From the NCBI GenBank assembly GCA_037447655.1, contig JBBHKE010003572.1, forward strand, positions 62,001 through 126,000: DNA of 64,000 nucleotides, written 5' to 3'. The notes under the pieces were generated by a model. It did no database searches. It saw only the letters and a list, made by a program, of their open reading frames with translations, and was not told where the DNA came from. Positions 32,631 through 44,089 of this stretch are shown here, piece by piece. The position numbers and the translations under genes were made by a program. How positions within the stretch are numbered: position 1 is the first letter of the stretch; the number at the start of each line of letters is the position of its first letter. This DNA comes from Zygnema cylindricum. Lineage: Eukaryota; Streptophyta; Zygnematophyceae; Zygnematales; Zygnemataceae.

Positions 32631-33556
32631 ATAGTGCCCGGTTTCTTACAAAAATGACATAAACCTTTGGGAGCCCTTGGTTCGAACTCGCCAACCTGTT
32701 TTTTCTGCTCCCTACCCCCATAGTTTCCGACTTGTTTCCGGGAATCCTTGTTCCTCCAATCGGTCGCTGTTGCCAAGGCTTGGCCACTCTTTCCTCCCCT
32801 TCGGATCTCAATCGTATTCTCTCGAACGAGAATCATCCCTACCACTGAGTTCCATATCCACCTTGAGTCCGGCAAGTCCTGCACACGGTTGACTATGTTC
32901 TCGAACTCATCAGGTAACTTCATTAGTAAACAGTTAACTTTTTCTTTTTCACTAAAAACTTTACCCGCACTCTCTAGCTCCATGAAGAGTGTAGCAAGCT
33001 CATTGCAAAAATCCAACATATTTCCCCCTTTGTATACATACTCCTTAACTTTCTGATCAGCCAACTGTTGTTGCTGAATCGTACCACTTCGGTACATCTC
33101 TATGAGAGCCATCCAAAGATCGGATGCCCTCTCTACCTGCAAATGAGGACATGCAAGTCCTTGAGTGAGATGGCGTAGGATGAAGTGCTTTGCCGCCATA
33201 TTGTTGAAGTCCCAGGTTTCAGTATCATTCTCCTCGTTCCTCGGAATAGGTGACATGAATGCTAAACCAGTTGCTATTCGTGTGGTCGCCTCCTTCTCCT
33301 TTCCTTTGTCCACCACCTCTCCTTCCTTTGTTTCCTCCGTTGAAGGTGAATCCTCTTTCCTGGTGAATCTGCTTCCTTTAAACCTTGGAGGAATTCCAAG
33401 ACTTGATGGACGCCCCAATCGTCCACTCACTATCCCCCAAAACCTTTTTTCGCATAGAGCTCCTATCATCATACTTTCCCAGTATATGAAGCCAGTTCCA
33501 TTAAATATTGGCACCCTAGAGGGTGGGCCCATAACCTGAAACTCTGAGACCTCCAT
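32609..33556 (-). pseudogene. C1 gag
   Basis: 315 residues starting MEVSEFQVMGPPSRVPIFNG; the first six codons lie in the LTR and QVMG overlaps the primer-binding site. Capsid-like helices follow (AAKHFILRHLTQGLACPHLQ, MLDFCNELATLFMELES, MKLPDEFENIVNRVQDLP), then a basic Gly-rich tail and the first half of a CCHC zinc knuckle (CHFCKKPG). There a single-base loss shifts the frame, ending the protein seven residues later; the second half of the knuckle is at the start of the pol frame. A one-base deletion or a programmed shift site are the two explanations. I prefer the deletion because C2 reads the region without a shift. Confidence 0.9.
33522..33536 (-). promoter_or_regulatory. primer-binding site of C1 (half initiator tRNA-Met)
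   Basis: The plus strand reads GGTGGGCCCATAACC, identical over 15 bases to the anticodon arm of plant initiator tRNA-Met, and abuts the LTR end at 33537. The minus-strand element RNA would pair with the tRNA half ending at this CC. Confidence 0.8.
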
Positions 33557-34585
33557 AAGTCCTCAGAGTGGACAGCTTCCAAGAAGCCTCTAGGATAATC
33601 CTGACCCCTTTGTGTTTAAGCAAAAATAACTGCCACCCTGGCAGACAAAAACTCTGACCAACTTCACCCCTGTGAAGAGAAGACTCCCCTGAGTCGATAG
33701 CAAAAAGAATCTCTGAATTTGCTCCCCTGAGCAGTAAGTTATGGAGGGTCAAAGTTGACCTTTTGTACAGAAGCTCTGTGGGAGAGAGGGTCCTATCTTC
33801 TAATTTTTCTAAGTCCTATCTCTCTCACAGACTCTATCTACTGATGTACGGAACCAATCAGAATTGAGTTCCGTACGCAAAAGTACAGCTGCCGGTGTAC
33901 TTTATGTACGGATATTGTACGACATGGCCAAAATGTCGACACATGTCAAATCCGGATTCGGTGCCATAATCTCAGGAGTTTCCACAATCCAACGGAATTT
34001 TGCCACGCGTCATCCGATGTGGCGATGGCCACAAACCGCCGAAATCTTCCTCCGCGATCTCGGCGCTAATCCCGGCCGTCCGATTAAATTCGGCTTTAAT
34101 CGTAGCCGTAATAAATACATGCGCGGTATTTGTTTCATTTACGAAACAAATGCGCGGTACTGATTTATGTCCGTACCGTAAGTCGTACATTACATATTAC
34201 TGGATCTATGTATCCCGTAATTAATTCTAGTTAAATGGTTTATCCCTTGTATACATATATAAATAATTATCAAACTATATGCTAGGTAACACTACCGCTA
34301 GATGAAACGGCTAAGGCTACCGGCTACTTCGTATCTGCCGGCCGGCAGGTACAAGGATCAAATCCTGCCGCCGGCACGTACATTTTAATTAAATATATAA
34401 ACCCTAATATAAAATTCCCGTAAACCTCAGGATAGCCAAGGTAGCCATGGCTCTAGCTTCCTCTCCAATTTCTCAGTGACTGCGACAAGTTTGAGAGTTG
34501 GAGAGAGAAGTTAGAGATAGACTGCCTCGACTTCTATATTTCTTTTCAGACCTAGAAAATACTAATAAAACCATTAGTTTCTACA
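33537..34585 (-). repeat. 5' LTR of C1
   Basis: 1049 bp, offset exactly 5400 from the 3' LTR. About half of the mismatches to the 3' LTR cluster in the tRNA-like module and the 60 bp after it (34321-34400). Confidence 0.95.
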
Positions 34586-36002
34586 ACTTCTATACTTACA
34601 TTCTCAGATGTACTTTACATTCCTCAGCTGAGTAAAAATCTTGTCTCTACGTCTGTGTTAGATGACAAAGAGTTTGATACCTTCACTAGAAAAGGAGTCT
34701 TTACAGCTAAGTATGGGGATGAAGTTTACTTCACGGCAGATAAAGGTAGCCAAGGAATGTTTAGGCTTAACCTGAGTAATGAAAAGAAGAATGCTTACTA
34801 TGTTGGTGTTCCTAAGTTGATGATTTGGCATAAGCGGTTGGGACATGTGCATTTTGATAGGTTGAGGGAAATGAAAAAGATTCGGGTAGTACAAGGCATT
34901 CAGTTTGGGGATAATAATATGATGGATGATTGTAGTGGCTGTACTCAAGGTAAGGCTTATAGAAATCCCTTTCCCAAAGCAGCCACATATAGAGGTGAGA
35001 AAGTATTTGATTTCGTCCACACAGATATTTTGGGTCCTGCAAAAGTACCTTCGGTTGGAGGAAAGAGGTTTATGATGACAATAACCAATGATTGGTCTAG
35101 ATACTCTATAGTCTACTTTCTAAAAACAAAGTCAGAAGCATCAACTTACTTCAAAGAATATAAGGCCTGGAGTGAGAAGTTGCATGAAACCCCCATTAAG
35201 AGGATAAGGAGTGATAATGGGGGGGAATATACCTCTAACCAGTTTGAGGAATATCTGATAGAATGAGGGAGTGCAGCACCAAAAAACTGTACCATATAAC
35301 CCGGAACAAAATGGGGTAGTTGAGAGGTTGAACCGAACACAAGGAGATAGTGCATGCAGTATGTTGGCCGACAAGAAAATAGGAAAGAGATTTTGGGCAG
35401 AAACAATGAACTGTGCCAACTACATTAACAATAGAGTCCTTACCTCAGCTGTAAAGGGAGTGACACCTTATGAGAGATGGGTTGGAAGGAAACTAGATAT
35501 CTCACACCTTAAAGTATTCGGTAGCCAAGTTTACAGTCTTGACACAGATAGGAAGAACTAGAAACTAGATGCTAAGGGAAAACCTGGATACTTTGTGGGA
35601 TATGATGAGGATGTTAAGGGATATAGAGTCTATGACTTAGCAAAGAAAGATATCATTCTGGTCAAACACTTAGTTGTCTTCGATGAAGGGAAGTCATTTG
35701 ACCCCTTCAAATATACAAAGAAGATAAGAATCAGATTTGAGTCCGAAAGTGAGGAGAACTCGGTCGTTACTGAAAGGGACATGAGTGAAACCGTGATTGC
35801 AGATTCAGGAGAGATCCGAGTTATAGCAGACTCACCGGAAACCTCGCATACTCTTATGGATTTTGAGGACATAGAAGAAGCGGGACCAGAACCGGCTTCC
35901 ATGGACAAGGGAGTCGATGAGACAGTGAGAAGAAACCCAAGACTTCCATCCATTCCAACTTCAGAGTTTGAGGGAGGAAGGAGGAGCAGCAAAACGATAT
36001 AA
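34586..36002 (+). pseudogene. C2 pre-integrase and integrase (after C1)
   Basis: Continues C2 from 28136: VSTSVLDDKEFDTFTRKGVF, MIWHKRLGHVHFDRL...CSGCTQGKAYR (zinc region), VHTDILGPAKVPSVGG, IRSDNGGEYTSNQF, then a frameshift near 35267. EQNGVVERLNRTQGD follows, and a stop at 35560 in DRKN*KLDAKGKPGY. The C-terminal linker is rich in acidic residues and ends EFEGGRRSS. The DDE residues are all present, but the frames are broken. Confidence 0.92.
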
Positions 36003-36071
36003 GAAAAACAGGTCGCTCATAAGGTAACTAAGCTATCTCACCCAGATGAGCTTCAGTCATACTCGGAGGCA

Positions 36072-37623
36072 GTGAACAGTCCAGAGAAAGAAAGATGGAT
36101 TAGAGTCATAAATGATGAGATGGCTTCTATCATGGAACCAAATACTTGGGAACTAGCGGATTGTCCTCCAGACGGAAAACTTATTGGGTGTAAATGGGTA
36201 TTTGAACTAAAATTGAACCCAAATAATACCATTGAGAGATATAAGGCTCGATTGGTAGCAAAGGGGTTTACTCAAAAAGAGGGTATTGACTATGAGGAGA
36301 CCTTTGCTCCAGTTGTTCGGTTCTCCTCAGTGTGGCAGCAGCGGAAGACATGGAAATACACCAGATGGACATTAAGACTGCTTTTCTTAATGGTGAGTTA
36401 GAGGAAGAAATTTTCACGAGGCAACCCGAGGGGTTCGTGGAGGAAGGAGAAGAGAGCAAAGTCTGCAGGCTCATAAAATCCTTATATGGACTGAAGCAGG
36501 CTCCCTGACAGTGGAATAAGAAACTAGATGAGTTTCTCACCGATATGGGATATATCCGGATCAGCTTTGACCATTCTATCTATTCGTTTGAAGATGAGAA
36601 TGGTGTCATTTTTATTGCAATTTATGTGGATGATGTGCTTGTGTTGAGTAAGTCTTTGGAGAAGATCAATAGGCTCAAAAAAGATCTTAGGGGCAGATTT
36701 GATATGAAGGATTAAAGGGAGGCAAAATATATTTTCGGGATTCAAATAGAGTGAGATAGGGGGATGAAGATTATCAGACTTACTCAGAACGAAGCAATAG
36801 GTAAATGCTTGAGGAATTCCAGGTGGAAAATGCTAACAGTTGTACCACTCCCATGAACTTGAAAAAAGTAAGTGATGGGAGTGTAGAAGGAGGAGTGATG
36901 ATCTTAGATGATCAGATGAGTCCAGAGGAGAGAGAGTTTATGAAGTCTATCCCTTATAGACAGGTTGTAGAAAGTTTAATCTATTTTATGAATTGTACCA
37001 GGCCAGACATAGCGGCAGCTGTTGGAGTACTCACTAGGAGTCCTAATGATCCTAGGAAGAGAGACTGGGAGGCAGCCAAGAGAGTTATGAGATATCTGGT
37101 TGCAACCAAAGAATTATGGTTGCATTTGGGAGGGGAGCACACTTATATCACCACTTGGAGTGATGCCAGTTATGGGGATGCACCTATGAGAAGATGCACT
37201 TCTGCATATGTTTTGTATGTGAGGGAAGGTGCTTGTTGTTAGAGCAGTAAGCAACAAAAGGTGGTTGCTCAGTCTACTATGGAGGCTGAGTATATGGCGT
37301 CTTGTTCCGCTGTAAAAGAACTAATGTGGGTGATGTCATTATTGCAACAACTGGGATATATGAAGGAGGGAGTGCATGAAATCCTTTTTGATAATCAAGC
37401 TGCAATCGCAATTGCAGCCAATCCAAAACACCATTTCAAAGTAAAACATATGGACATACGATTAAGCTTCGTAAGAGAAAAAGTTAAAAATAAAATTTTA
37501 AATCTTGTGTATAGACCTGATGAAGAAACGGTGGCTGACATGATGACCAAACCTGTGCCCTCTCCTAAATTAAAATATTGTCGGGAAAAATGCGGGTTGA
37601 AAGAAAAACTTAAATTAGACTAG
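36072..37623 (+). pseudogene. C2 reverse transcriptase and RNase H
   Basis: RT begins [24 protein letters not shown]. The frame shifts near 36335, with stops around 36508 and 36714. The metal site IYVDDVLVLSKS survives at about 36620-36655. RNase H occupies 36805-37623, with WSDASYGDAPMRRCTSAY, a stop at 37240, STMEAEYMASCSAVKEL, FDNQAAIAIAANPKHHFKVKHMDIRL and DMMTKPVPSPKL. It ends KLKLD just before the polypurine tract. Confidence 0.92.
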
Positions 37624-37636
37624 AAAATAAGGGGAG

Positions 37637-38679
37637 TGTTGAAATCAATAGATTTATAGAGTATTTTCTATGTTTAAATATGTTAGTATAAAAGGAAAAG
37701 GGGAAATACGGGCAGCTTGCCTCCACCTCCTCTCTCTAGCCCCCATACTTGTTGTAGTCACTGAAGAATAGAGAGGGTGGTTGATTCGTGGCTACCTTAG
37801 TTCAACAAACAGTTATTTTTAGTAGGTTACTAAAAATATACTTCACGGACCCGAGATTTGATCCCGGTACCTGCGGTTTGTCAAGTTGGCCGATAGCGGT
37901 CAGCATTATCCTATTAGACTACGACCAGAGCTAAATGCTATAGTATGTGATAGATATATATATATATATTTAGAGAGGAACAAATCCATTTAACTAAAAC
38001 TGTATACGGCATGCATAGATACAATTTTATGAAAGTACGAAGTACGATACTATTTCAAAATGGATACCACGCATTTTGTTTCGACAACGAAACAAATGTC
38101 GCGCAAGTATTTATAACGGCTAAGATTGCGTCTCGCTGCAAATCCAACGGCGCACATCATCGCCGAAATCTCGGAGTGGTCACTTTGACGTTTTGTGATG
38201 TGGCGTAACCTGGAGCCACGTGGAGAGATGACATTCGGTCATGGGAATTCTGAGGTATGTACGGACGAGTGAAAAGCAGACACGCGTCCGCTTAATACCC
38301 TTGTCGTACATAGGCCGTACAAAAGGTACATTGGCAGTAGTACTTTTTGGTACGGTACAGTAATTTGATTGGTCCGTACTTCAGTAGATAGAAGTTATTA
38401 CAGGGAATCAGGACTTAGAAAATTTTGGTAGGTAGTCACCTCTCCCTTAGAGAGTTTATACAAATTGGCATTTTTTATGCCTCATAACTTATCGCCTGGT
38501 TGGGCGTTTTCAAAGATTCTTTTTCCTACGGACTTAGGGGAGACTAGGTTGCATAGGGGTGCAGTCAGATTGTCTGCTTGTCTGCTTGGGTAGCAGTGGT
38601 TGCCGTTTAAAGTGGGTTAGTTAATAACTATCTAGAGGCTTCATGTATTATGTAGTCCAATGGAGGACACAGAGTTTTA
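37637..38679 (+). repeat. 3' LTR of C2
   Basis: Starts TGTTGAAATC after AAGGGGAG and runs to about 38679, including ATGGAGGACACAGAG (Gag head copy at 38660). tRNA-like module 37844-37927 (minus), stem-loop 38075-38096. Clearly more diverged from its partner than the C1 LTRs are from each other, so C2 is older. Confidence 0.88.
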
Positions 38680-39262
38680 CGAGCAACTCAATTACTCCCT
38701 CACGTCCCTTTAATTCCAAACGTGCAATCTCCATTAATACCACCAAATTATTTCCGGTATTATTCTACGCAAGAAATGTCGCGTGCGCTCAAAATGTGGC
38801 GTATGCACGAAACTAACATTTCAAAAAACCAGACTCCCCCAAAATTTTAGTTTCGTGCACCCATTATATAGTATTCTGCGTGTAAAATGAAACTGTACCT
38901 TTCGTTCCAATGTCACCAATGCTTCTACTGACGTCACCACTGCTCCAGCTACCTGCTGCCATGTCTTTCAAAATCCTTCTTTCCTAAACACATCCTTGCT
39001 TCCACTTACACCTTTTAGGTCTTCAAAATTAAAAATTTCTTTTCTAATCAATTAAAAAAAACCAAAATCATACATTCGCAATTCCACAAATATTACCGAA
39101 TCTTAAGGTAATCACCTCAATAAAATTACTTTTCACGCCGTTTTCAATTGACCAATTTCTACACATGTTTTATTTTACGGTTGATTCTTTGAGTTTTGCT
39201 TCTTTTCCTCGTTTTTTTACTGAATTTTGATATTTTTCCAATTTTCGCAAGTCTATTTTCTT
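38680..39262. other. AT-rich gene-free stretch
   Basis: Separates C2 from the truncated copia element D. No gene, no recognisable repeat. Confidence 0.4.
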
Positions 39263-40085
39263 TCTATGTGATGGCTTTGCTTTGAGAAAGCTTCACAAGC
39301 TGCCCCTACCTAAGACCGCGGATAACCGGGCCACAGATTTATTGCAAGTAATTCATTCGAATGTGTGGGGACCGTCAAAAGTCACTTCACTTAGTGGCAG
39401 CCGATTTTTAGTCACTTTTACAGATGATTTCTCCCGATACGGCAAAGTTTACTTTATGAAGGAGAAAAGTGAAGTGTTTACTCACTTCAAGCACTTTCGG
39501 ATTTGGGCGGAATAACTTCACAAGAAGCCGATTCTCTCCCTTCGGTCCGACAACGGAGGAGAATATGATTCTAATGCATTTTCAGATTATTTAAAATAAA
39601 ATGGCATCTCTCGTCAATTTACAGTTCCCTATACTCCGGAGCAAAACGAAGTATCGAAAAGACTTAACCGAACCTTAACGGAAAGTGCAAAATCTATGAT
39701 ATTGGATAAAGGGATAGATTTTAAATTTTGGGGTGAAGCTTTCTCCTGTGCATCTTATATTAGGAATAGAATAGAAACCAGAGCAGTAAAAGGATAAACA
39801 CCATATGAAGTATGGACCGGAAAGAAACCCAATGTGAGTCACTTCCGGGTTTTTGGTAGCAAATGCTTTATTTTAGACAATCTTCCTATTTCTAAGCTTC
39901 ATCCCAAATCCGTTCCCATAATTTTTATGGGATATGATGATGATTCTGTAGGCTATAGATTTTACAATACGGATAGAAACACTCTTCAAGTTGCTAGGAA
40001 TATTCAAGTTAAGGAAGAGAGTCACTCGGTTGATGATTTTGGCATGACAGATTTTGAGAAAATGCCAAAATTCAAGAATATATAA
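39263..40085 (+). pseudogene. D integrase
   Basis: CDGFALRKLHKLPLPKT, VIHSNVWGPSKVTS (the catalytic Asp has become Asn), LRSDNGGEYDSNAF, and EQNEVSKRLNRTLTE (the family has GvsERLNRT, so the catalytic Glu is Lys). Stops lie near 39513, 39596 and 39795. The tail FGSKCFILDNLPISK and GYDDDSVGYRFYN is typical. The two lost catalytic residues make it inactive regardless of stops. Confidence 0.9.
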
Positions 40086-40162
40086 CTTTTGAAAATGTTC
40101 CTCTTCTATCTGCAACAAGTTCTTCCTCATCTGTCGGCGGAGGATCATCTCCGGACATTTTA

Positions 40163-41641
40163 GTGATTCAGCCGGTAGGACCTACTCGGTCACCTCCTCC
40201 TCCTCCACCTCCTCCTCCTCCTCCTCCTTGGCGCACACGGTTGGCTCCAACAGTTCCAGCCTCAAATTTTCCAGGGGGAAGAAGGCAAAGCAGCAGGCTG
40301 CGGAACTGCGAAGCTGCTCTACTTTCTATCAGCACGTCGAATCCAGATGAAAACTGTGAAACTGCGAAACTGCGAAGCTGCGAAGCTACTACGACGTTGC
40401 GAAGCTGCGATGCTGTGAAGCTGCGAAGCTGCGATATTGCTACGACGCTGCGAAACTGCGATGCTGTGAAGGAGCGAAGTGAACAGGTGGAGCATGCTCT
40501 ATTTTCGTCCACTACGATGGAGCCGGTCACCATACAGGAAGCCTTTTCAGCCCCAAAAAAGGATCAATGGATTTCCGCGGCGAATGATGAAATGAGATCG
40601 ATTATGGAGGCTCAAACTTGGGAGCTTGTGGAGCTTTTACCGGATCGCAAAGCCATCGGGTGTAAGTGGGTTTTTAAAGTTAAGTTGAATCTGGATAATT
40701 CAATTGAAAGATATAAGGCTAGGCTTGTTGCAAAAGGCTATAGTCAAAAGGACAAAATTGACTATGAAGAGACTTTCTCACCAGTTGTCCGATTTCCAAC
40801 AGTTAGAATTTTGTTGTCTTTAGCAGCCATTGAGAATATGGAATTACATCAAATGCATGTTAAGACAGCCTTTTTGCATGGAGATTTAGAGGAAGTGATC
40901 TATATGATACAGCCTGAAATGTATGTAGAGACCGAAAAAGAAAATCTGGTCTGTAAGCTGTTGAAATCCTTGTACGGACTGAAACAGGCTCCACATCAAT
41001 GGAATCTGAAACTAGATGAGTTTCTTACTAGTCTCGGCTTTGTGAGGATTAGTTCGGCTCACTCAGTCTATGTTATGGAAAGGGAAGATGGGATTATTTA
41101 CATTGCGGTGTATGTAGATGATTTGCTGCTACTAAGTAAGTCATTAAATGAGATTAACAAAATAAAGGCAGCCTTGAATTCCAGATTTGAGATGAAGGAT
41201 TTACCGGAGGCAAAGTACATTTTTGGAATTCAAGTAGAAAAGGATAAACATCAGAGAATGATTTATCTAACGCAGCGAGAAGCGATTGGGAACATGCTTG
41301 AAAAGTTTGGCATGGCAGAGGCAAAGGGAAGTGCCACTCCCATGGAATTTAAGCAAAAGGTGGAAGGCACGAAAACCGATGGAGGAGTCATTTTTGATGA
41401 CACCTTGGAATCAGAGGAGGCAAATTCTAGGGTTGCCGTTCCATATCGTCAAATTGTCGGCAGTCTAATCTACTTCATGAATTGCACACGTCCGGATATT
41501 GCAGCAGTAGTCGGTGCTTTAAGCCGGAGTTTACAAAATCCGAGGAGATCGGATAGGGAGGCAGCAAAGAGGGTTCTGCGGTATCTTGCAGTGACACGGA
41601 ATTTGCAACTTGCTCTCGGTGGAGGTGAAGTAAAAATTTAG
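40163..41641 (+). pseudogene. D integrase-RT linker and reverse transcriptase
   Basis: 492 open residues. A proline run (about 11 Pro) comes first, then a linker with repeated LRSC/CDAVK units from CGAAGCTGCGA-type DNA repeats (about 40305-40470). Reverse transcriptase follows: KAIGCKWVFKVKLN, MHVKTAFLHGDLEE (usual MDVKTAF; the Asp is His), SLYGLKQAPHQW and the intact metal site VYVDDLLLLSKS near residue 315. It ends in IVGSLIYFMNCTRPDIAAVVGALSRS. Confidence 0.92.
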
Positions 41642-42096
41642 ACTTGGAGCGATGCGAGTTACGGAGACATGCCAAGCCGCCGCTCCACTACCGGATTCAT
41701 TCTGAAGATTGGAAGTGGAACATGCTGCTAGAGCAATAAGCTTTAGAAAGTCACAGCTCAGTCTACAATGGAGGCTGAATACATGGCAGCCAGCTCAGCT
41801 GTCAAGGAGTTACTTTGGGTAAAGTCTCTTCTTCAATAACTTATTTCATGCAATCTGGACCTCAAATAGTGTGGTGTGACAACCAGGCAGCTATAGCGAT
41901 TGCATCTAACCCAAGTCATCACTTCAAAAGCAAGCACATTGATATCAAGCTGCATTTTGTAAGAGAGAAGGTGATGAACAGAATTTTGAAACTTAGTTAT
42001 TTGCCAGATGAGATGATGGTAGCAGATATGATGACTAAGGCTTTACCTGCACCTAAATTGAATTTTTGTAGAGAGGAATGTGGACTTAGTGACTGA
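41642..42096 (+). pseudogene. D RNase H
   Basis: After a stop at 41639, WSDASYGDMPSRRSTTGFILKIG leads into a stop at about 41729 and STMEAEYMAASSAVKELLW. After a frame change come WCDNQAAIAIASNPSHHFKSKHIDIKLHFVREKV and DMMTKALPAPKL, ending GLSD. Confidence 0.9.
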
Positions 42097-42119
42097 GAGA
42101 GTCTAAAGGTTTAGGGGAG

Positions 42120-43117
42120 TGTTGTTTTGGAAACCTTCAGTCCTCTCTATATCTCGTTGCTATACTGCCATGCTGCGCTAAGTTTGACATCGCAGCTGGA
42201 AACCTGTAATCCTCTCTATACTTCGTTGCTATGCTGCCATGCTGCGCTGCTCTAATGTCGCAGCTGCGCTGGTAGAACACCGCAGTCATAGCACCTTGAG
42301 TAACCAGCTGCGCTGCTCTAAACATTACAGCTGCGCTGGTAGAGCACCGCAGCCATAGTAGTTCGTATGAAAGCTAAACTATCGTAGGCAGGATTTAATG
42401 TTTATGTAACTCCAAAGGGAGTACACAGACTTGGTACACCTCAGGCACACGTGTCGGTATGTGGGGGTAGTCAAGGTTGGTTGATCTGGACGCTGAGTAC
42501 GCAGTCATTTGGTGACTCGATTTACACGTGGAGGTTCATCTTCAGTGGGAACTAATGCGTGGAGGGCGAACGGAGTTCGCCGTCATTTTTGAAAGTGAAA
42601 TATTGAAGTGCGCCGTCATTTCGGTGAAAGAACATTTGCTGCACACTTTAGCGGCGGCTAGAGTTAAAGATTGATGTAAATAGTTTGTACGGCAGAGGGC
42701 GAAGGTTTGGTTTGGTAAAGATTTAGTGTACTGGTGGACCACGGTAATCGTGGTACGGTTTAGATCAGTTGTAGGCTCACTTGTATATGTAGGACTTAGA
42801 ATATTTTGGAAGTTAGGGTTTTCTTTGTATGAAAAACTGCGAAGCAGTTTTTGGGTTTTTTGAATTATAACATCATTGTGATCTTTTGGCAGAATTGTGT
42901 GAAATTCTGCATGTGTTTTCTTTAGTGTATTTTATTCATTGTGGCAAATTTGCAGACCTAGTATGTGTCTGATTTGCTTGGAGCTTCATTGTGAAGTTGG
43001 TCATTTGTGGGTATTCGTGAGAGTTTCCTCTTTGTACTTTGATTGTGATTATGGCAACTTCTGCTACTGCTGCTGCTTCTTCTTCTTCTTCAGGGGCACC
43101 AGCTGCCTCATATCCAC
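42120..43117 (+). repeat. 3' LTR of D
   Basis: Starts TGTTGTTTTGG after the polypurine tract. It has CAGCTGCGCTG-rich units (about 42190-42360), a hairpin at 42565-42581 (GGCGAAC-GGA-GTTCGCC), and near the end a Gag head with ATG at 43051 (MATSATAAASSSS), similar in style to family B. The 3' boundary is uncertain because the other LTR is missing. Confidence 0.75.
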
Positions 43118-44089
43118 AATTGTGACCCTACTGCCATCATGGTTTGCCTTTGTCCTTTGTGGAAATCGTAGTTCGGTTGGGTAGTTGGCACTATCTTTTC
43201 TTTTTGGATGATTTGGGATTTGTGGCTATTTGATACCGAGAGGGGTCTTGCCGATTCTAGTTTGCGGAAACCGAGGAGTTAAGGAGGACATTACCTGTTT
43301 CGGTGTCTTCAAGAGAGATTTCGTCTCCTCTTGTTGTCAGAGTTTCTTTTGGGGGTATGTTAAGCTCGCTTGCTAGTATTCTGAATCTTATCTTTATCTC
43401 TATTTTTTTAGAGCAATGTGATATTGTTATTTCTGAAAGAACTTATTATTATTTTATTTTTCTGTTATTCATCGTGGAAGTGTCTTTGCTCTCTCTTTCG
43501 TAGTCTTTTTGGGACTTCGTTTGCGTTTCAGCCAGGGTTAACTACTAGAATCTTTAGGACCAGAACAATGGGTTTTGAGAGAATATTTGTTAGACTTCCA
43601 GCGGAGCAGTACAAAATTGGCATATCAGCCCTAGAGGAGAGGATAGGTTATCTTTTCCACCTCCCCACGCTTTCATTTCCCATGCGGGCTCCATTGCTTC
43701 TTTTGTTTTGCATACATTTCCCTGAGGGGATTTGGTGGCAAAAATAGGCATGGTCACTATCATGGGAAGCACGCGCATAGCGGGGAGCATTTGCAAGACT
43801 CACACATCAACTAAGGTGGGCTGTGGGCCTCGCCTTATATTTCCCAGGCACGCTTGACACGGTTCGATATCTGAAAAAATCTAAATAAACATTGTTTTGT
43901 AGTTTAGTGTAATAAAAAAAAGTGTTCAACTAATTAGGTTTTTGGAAAATAGTAATTAGGGTTTTTGAGGTACTAACGGTACAGTAACGTACAGGTAGGA
44001 TACTTTGTCGTTAGTCAAGATAATAACTGCAATAACAGCTACCCAAATTAGTGTAGACCAGTAGATACACACTGTGAGTATATAACTTA
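43118..44089. other. gene-free stretch
   Basis: No recognised gene or element. The open frame at 43418-43747 has no known motif. Confidence 0.4.

Larger units (their letters stand above)
28137..34585 (-). mobile_element. copia element C1 (minus), complete, TSD ACTTC
   Basis: 6449-bp element with two 1049-bp LTRs (28137-29185 and 33537-34585) that I align by hand without gaps, with about 19 mismatches. It has a primer-binding site at 33522-33536, polypurine tract AAGGGGAG at 29186-29193 and gag-pol on minus. ACTTC occurs at both outer edges (28132-28136 and 34586-34590). It sits inside the coding region of C2. Its frame has one frameshift in the zinc knuckle and two stops near the RNase H. 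Confidence 0.95.
25805..38679 (+). mobile_element. copia element C2 (plus), split by C1
   Basis: Old copia element with LTRs at about 25805-26856 and 37637-38679, primer-binding site at 26857, polypurine tract AAGGGGAG at 37629-37636 and gag-pol between. Element C1 (28137-34585) is inserted in its protease/pre-integrase region: coding similarity to C1 stops at 28136 and resumes at 34586. No target duplication of C2 itself is visible. The 5' LTR start is uncertain by tens of bases. Confidence 0.88.
39263..43117 (+). mobile_element. copia element D, 5' truncated
   Basis: Starts abruptly in the integrase zinc region (CDGFALRKLHKL) and runs through integrase, reverse transcriptase and RNase H to polypurine tract AGGGGAG (42113-42119) and a 3' LTR from 42120. 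LTR, gag and protease on the 5' side are missing. Related to, but distinct from, family B. Confidence 0.87.

Noticed and set aside
32609-32660. Programmed frameshift between Gag and Pol of C1
   Set aside because: The shift falls inside the zinc knuckle, splitting an essential motif, and looks like a one-base loss; no slippery heptamer or stimulatory structure was identified.
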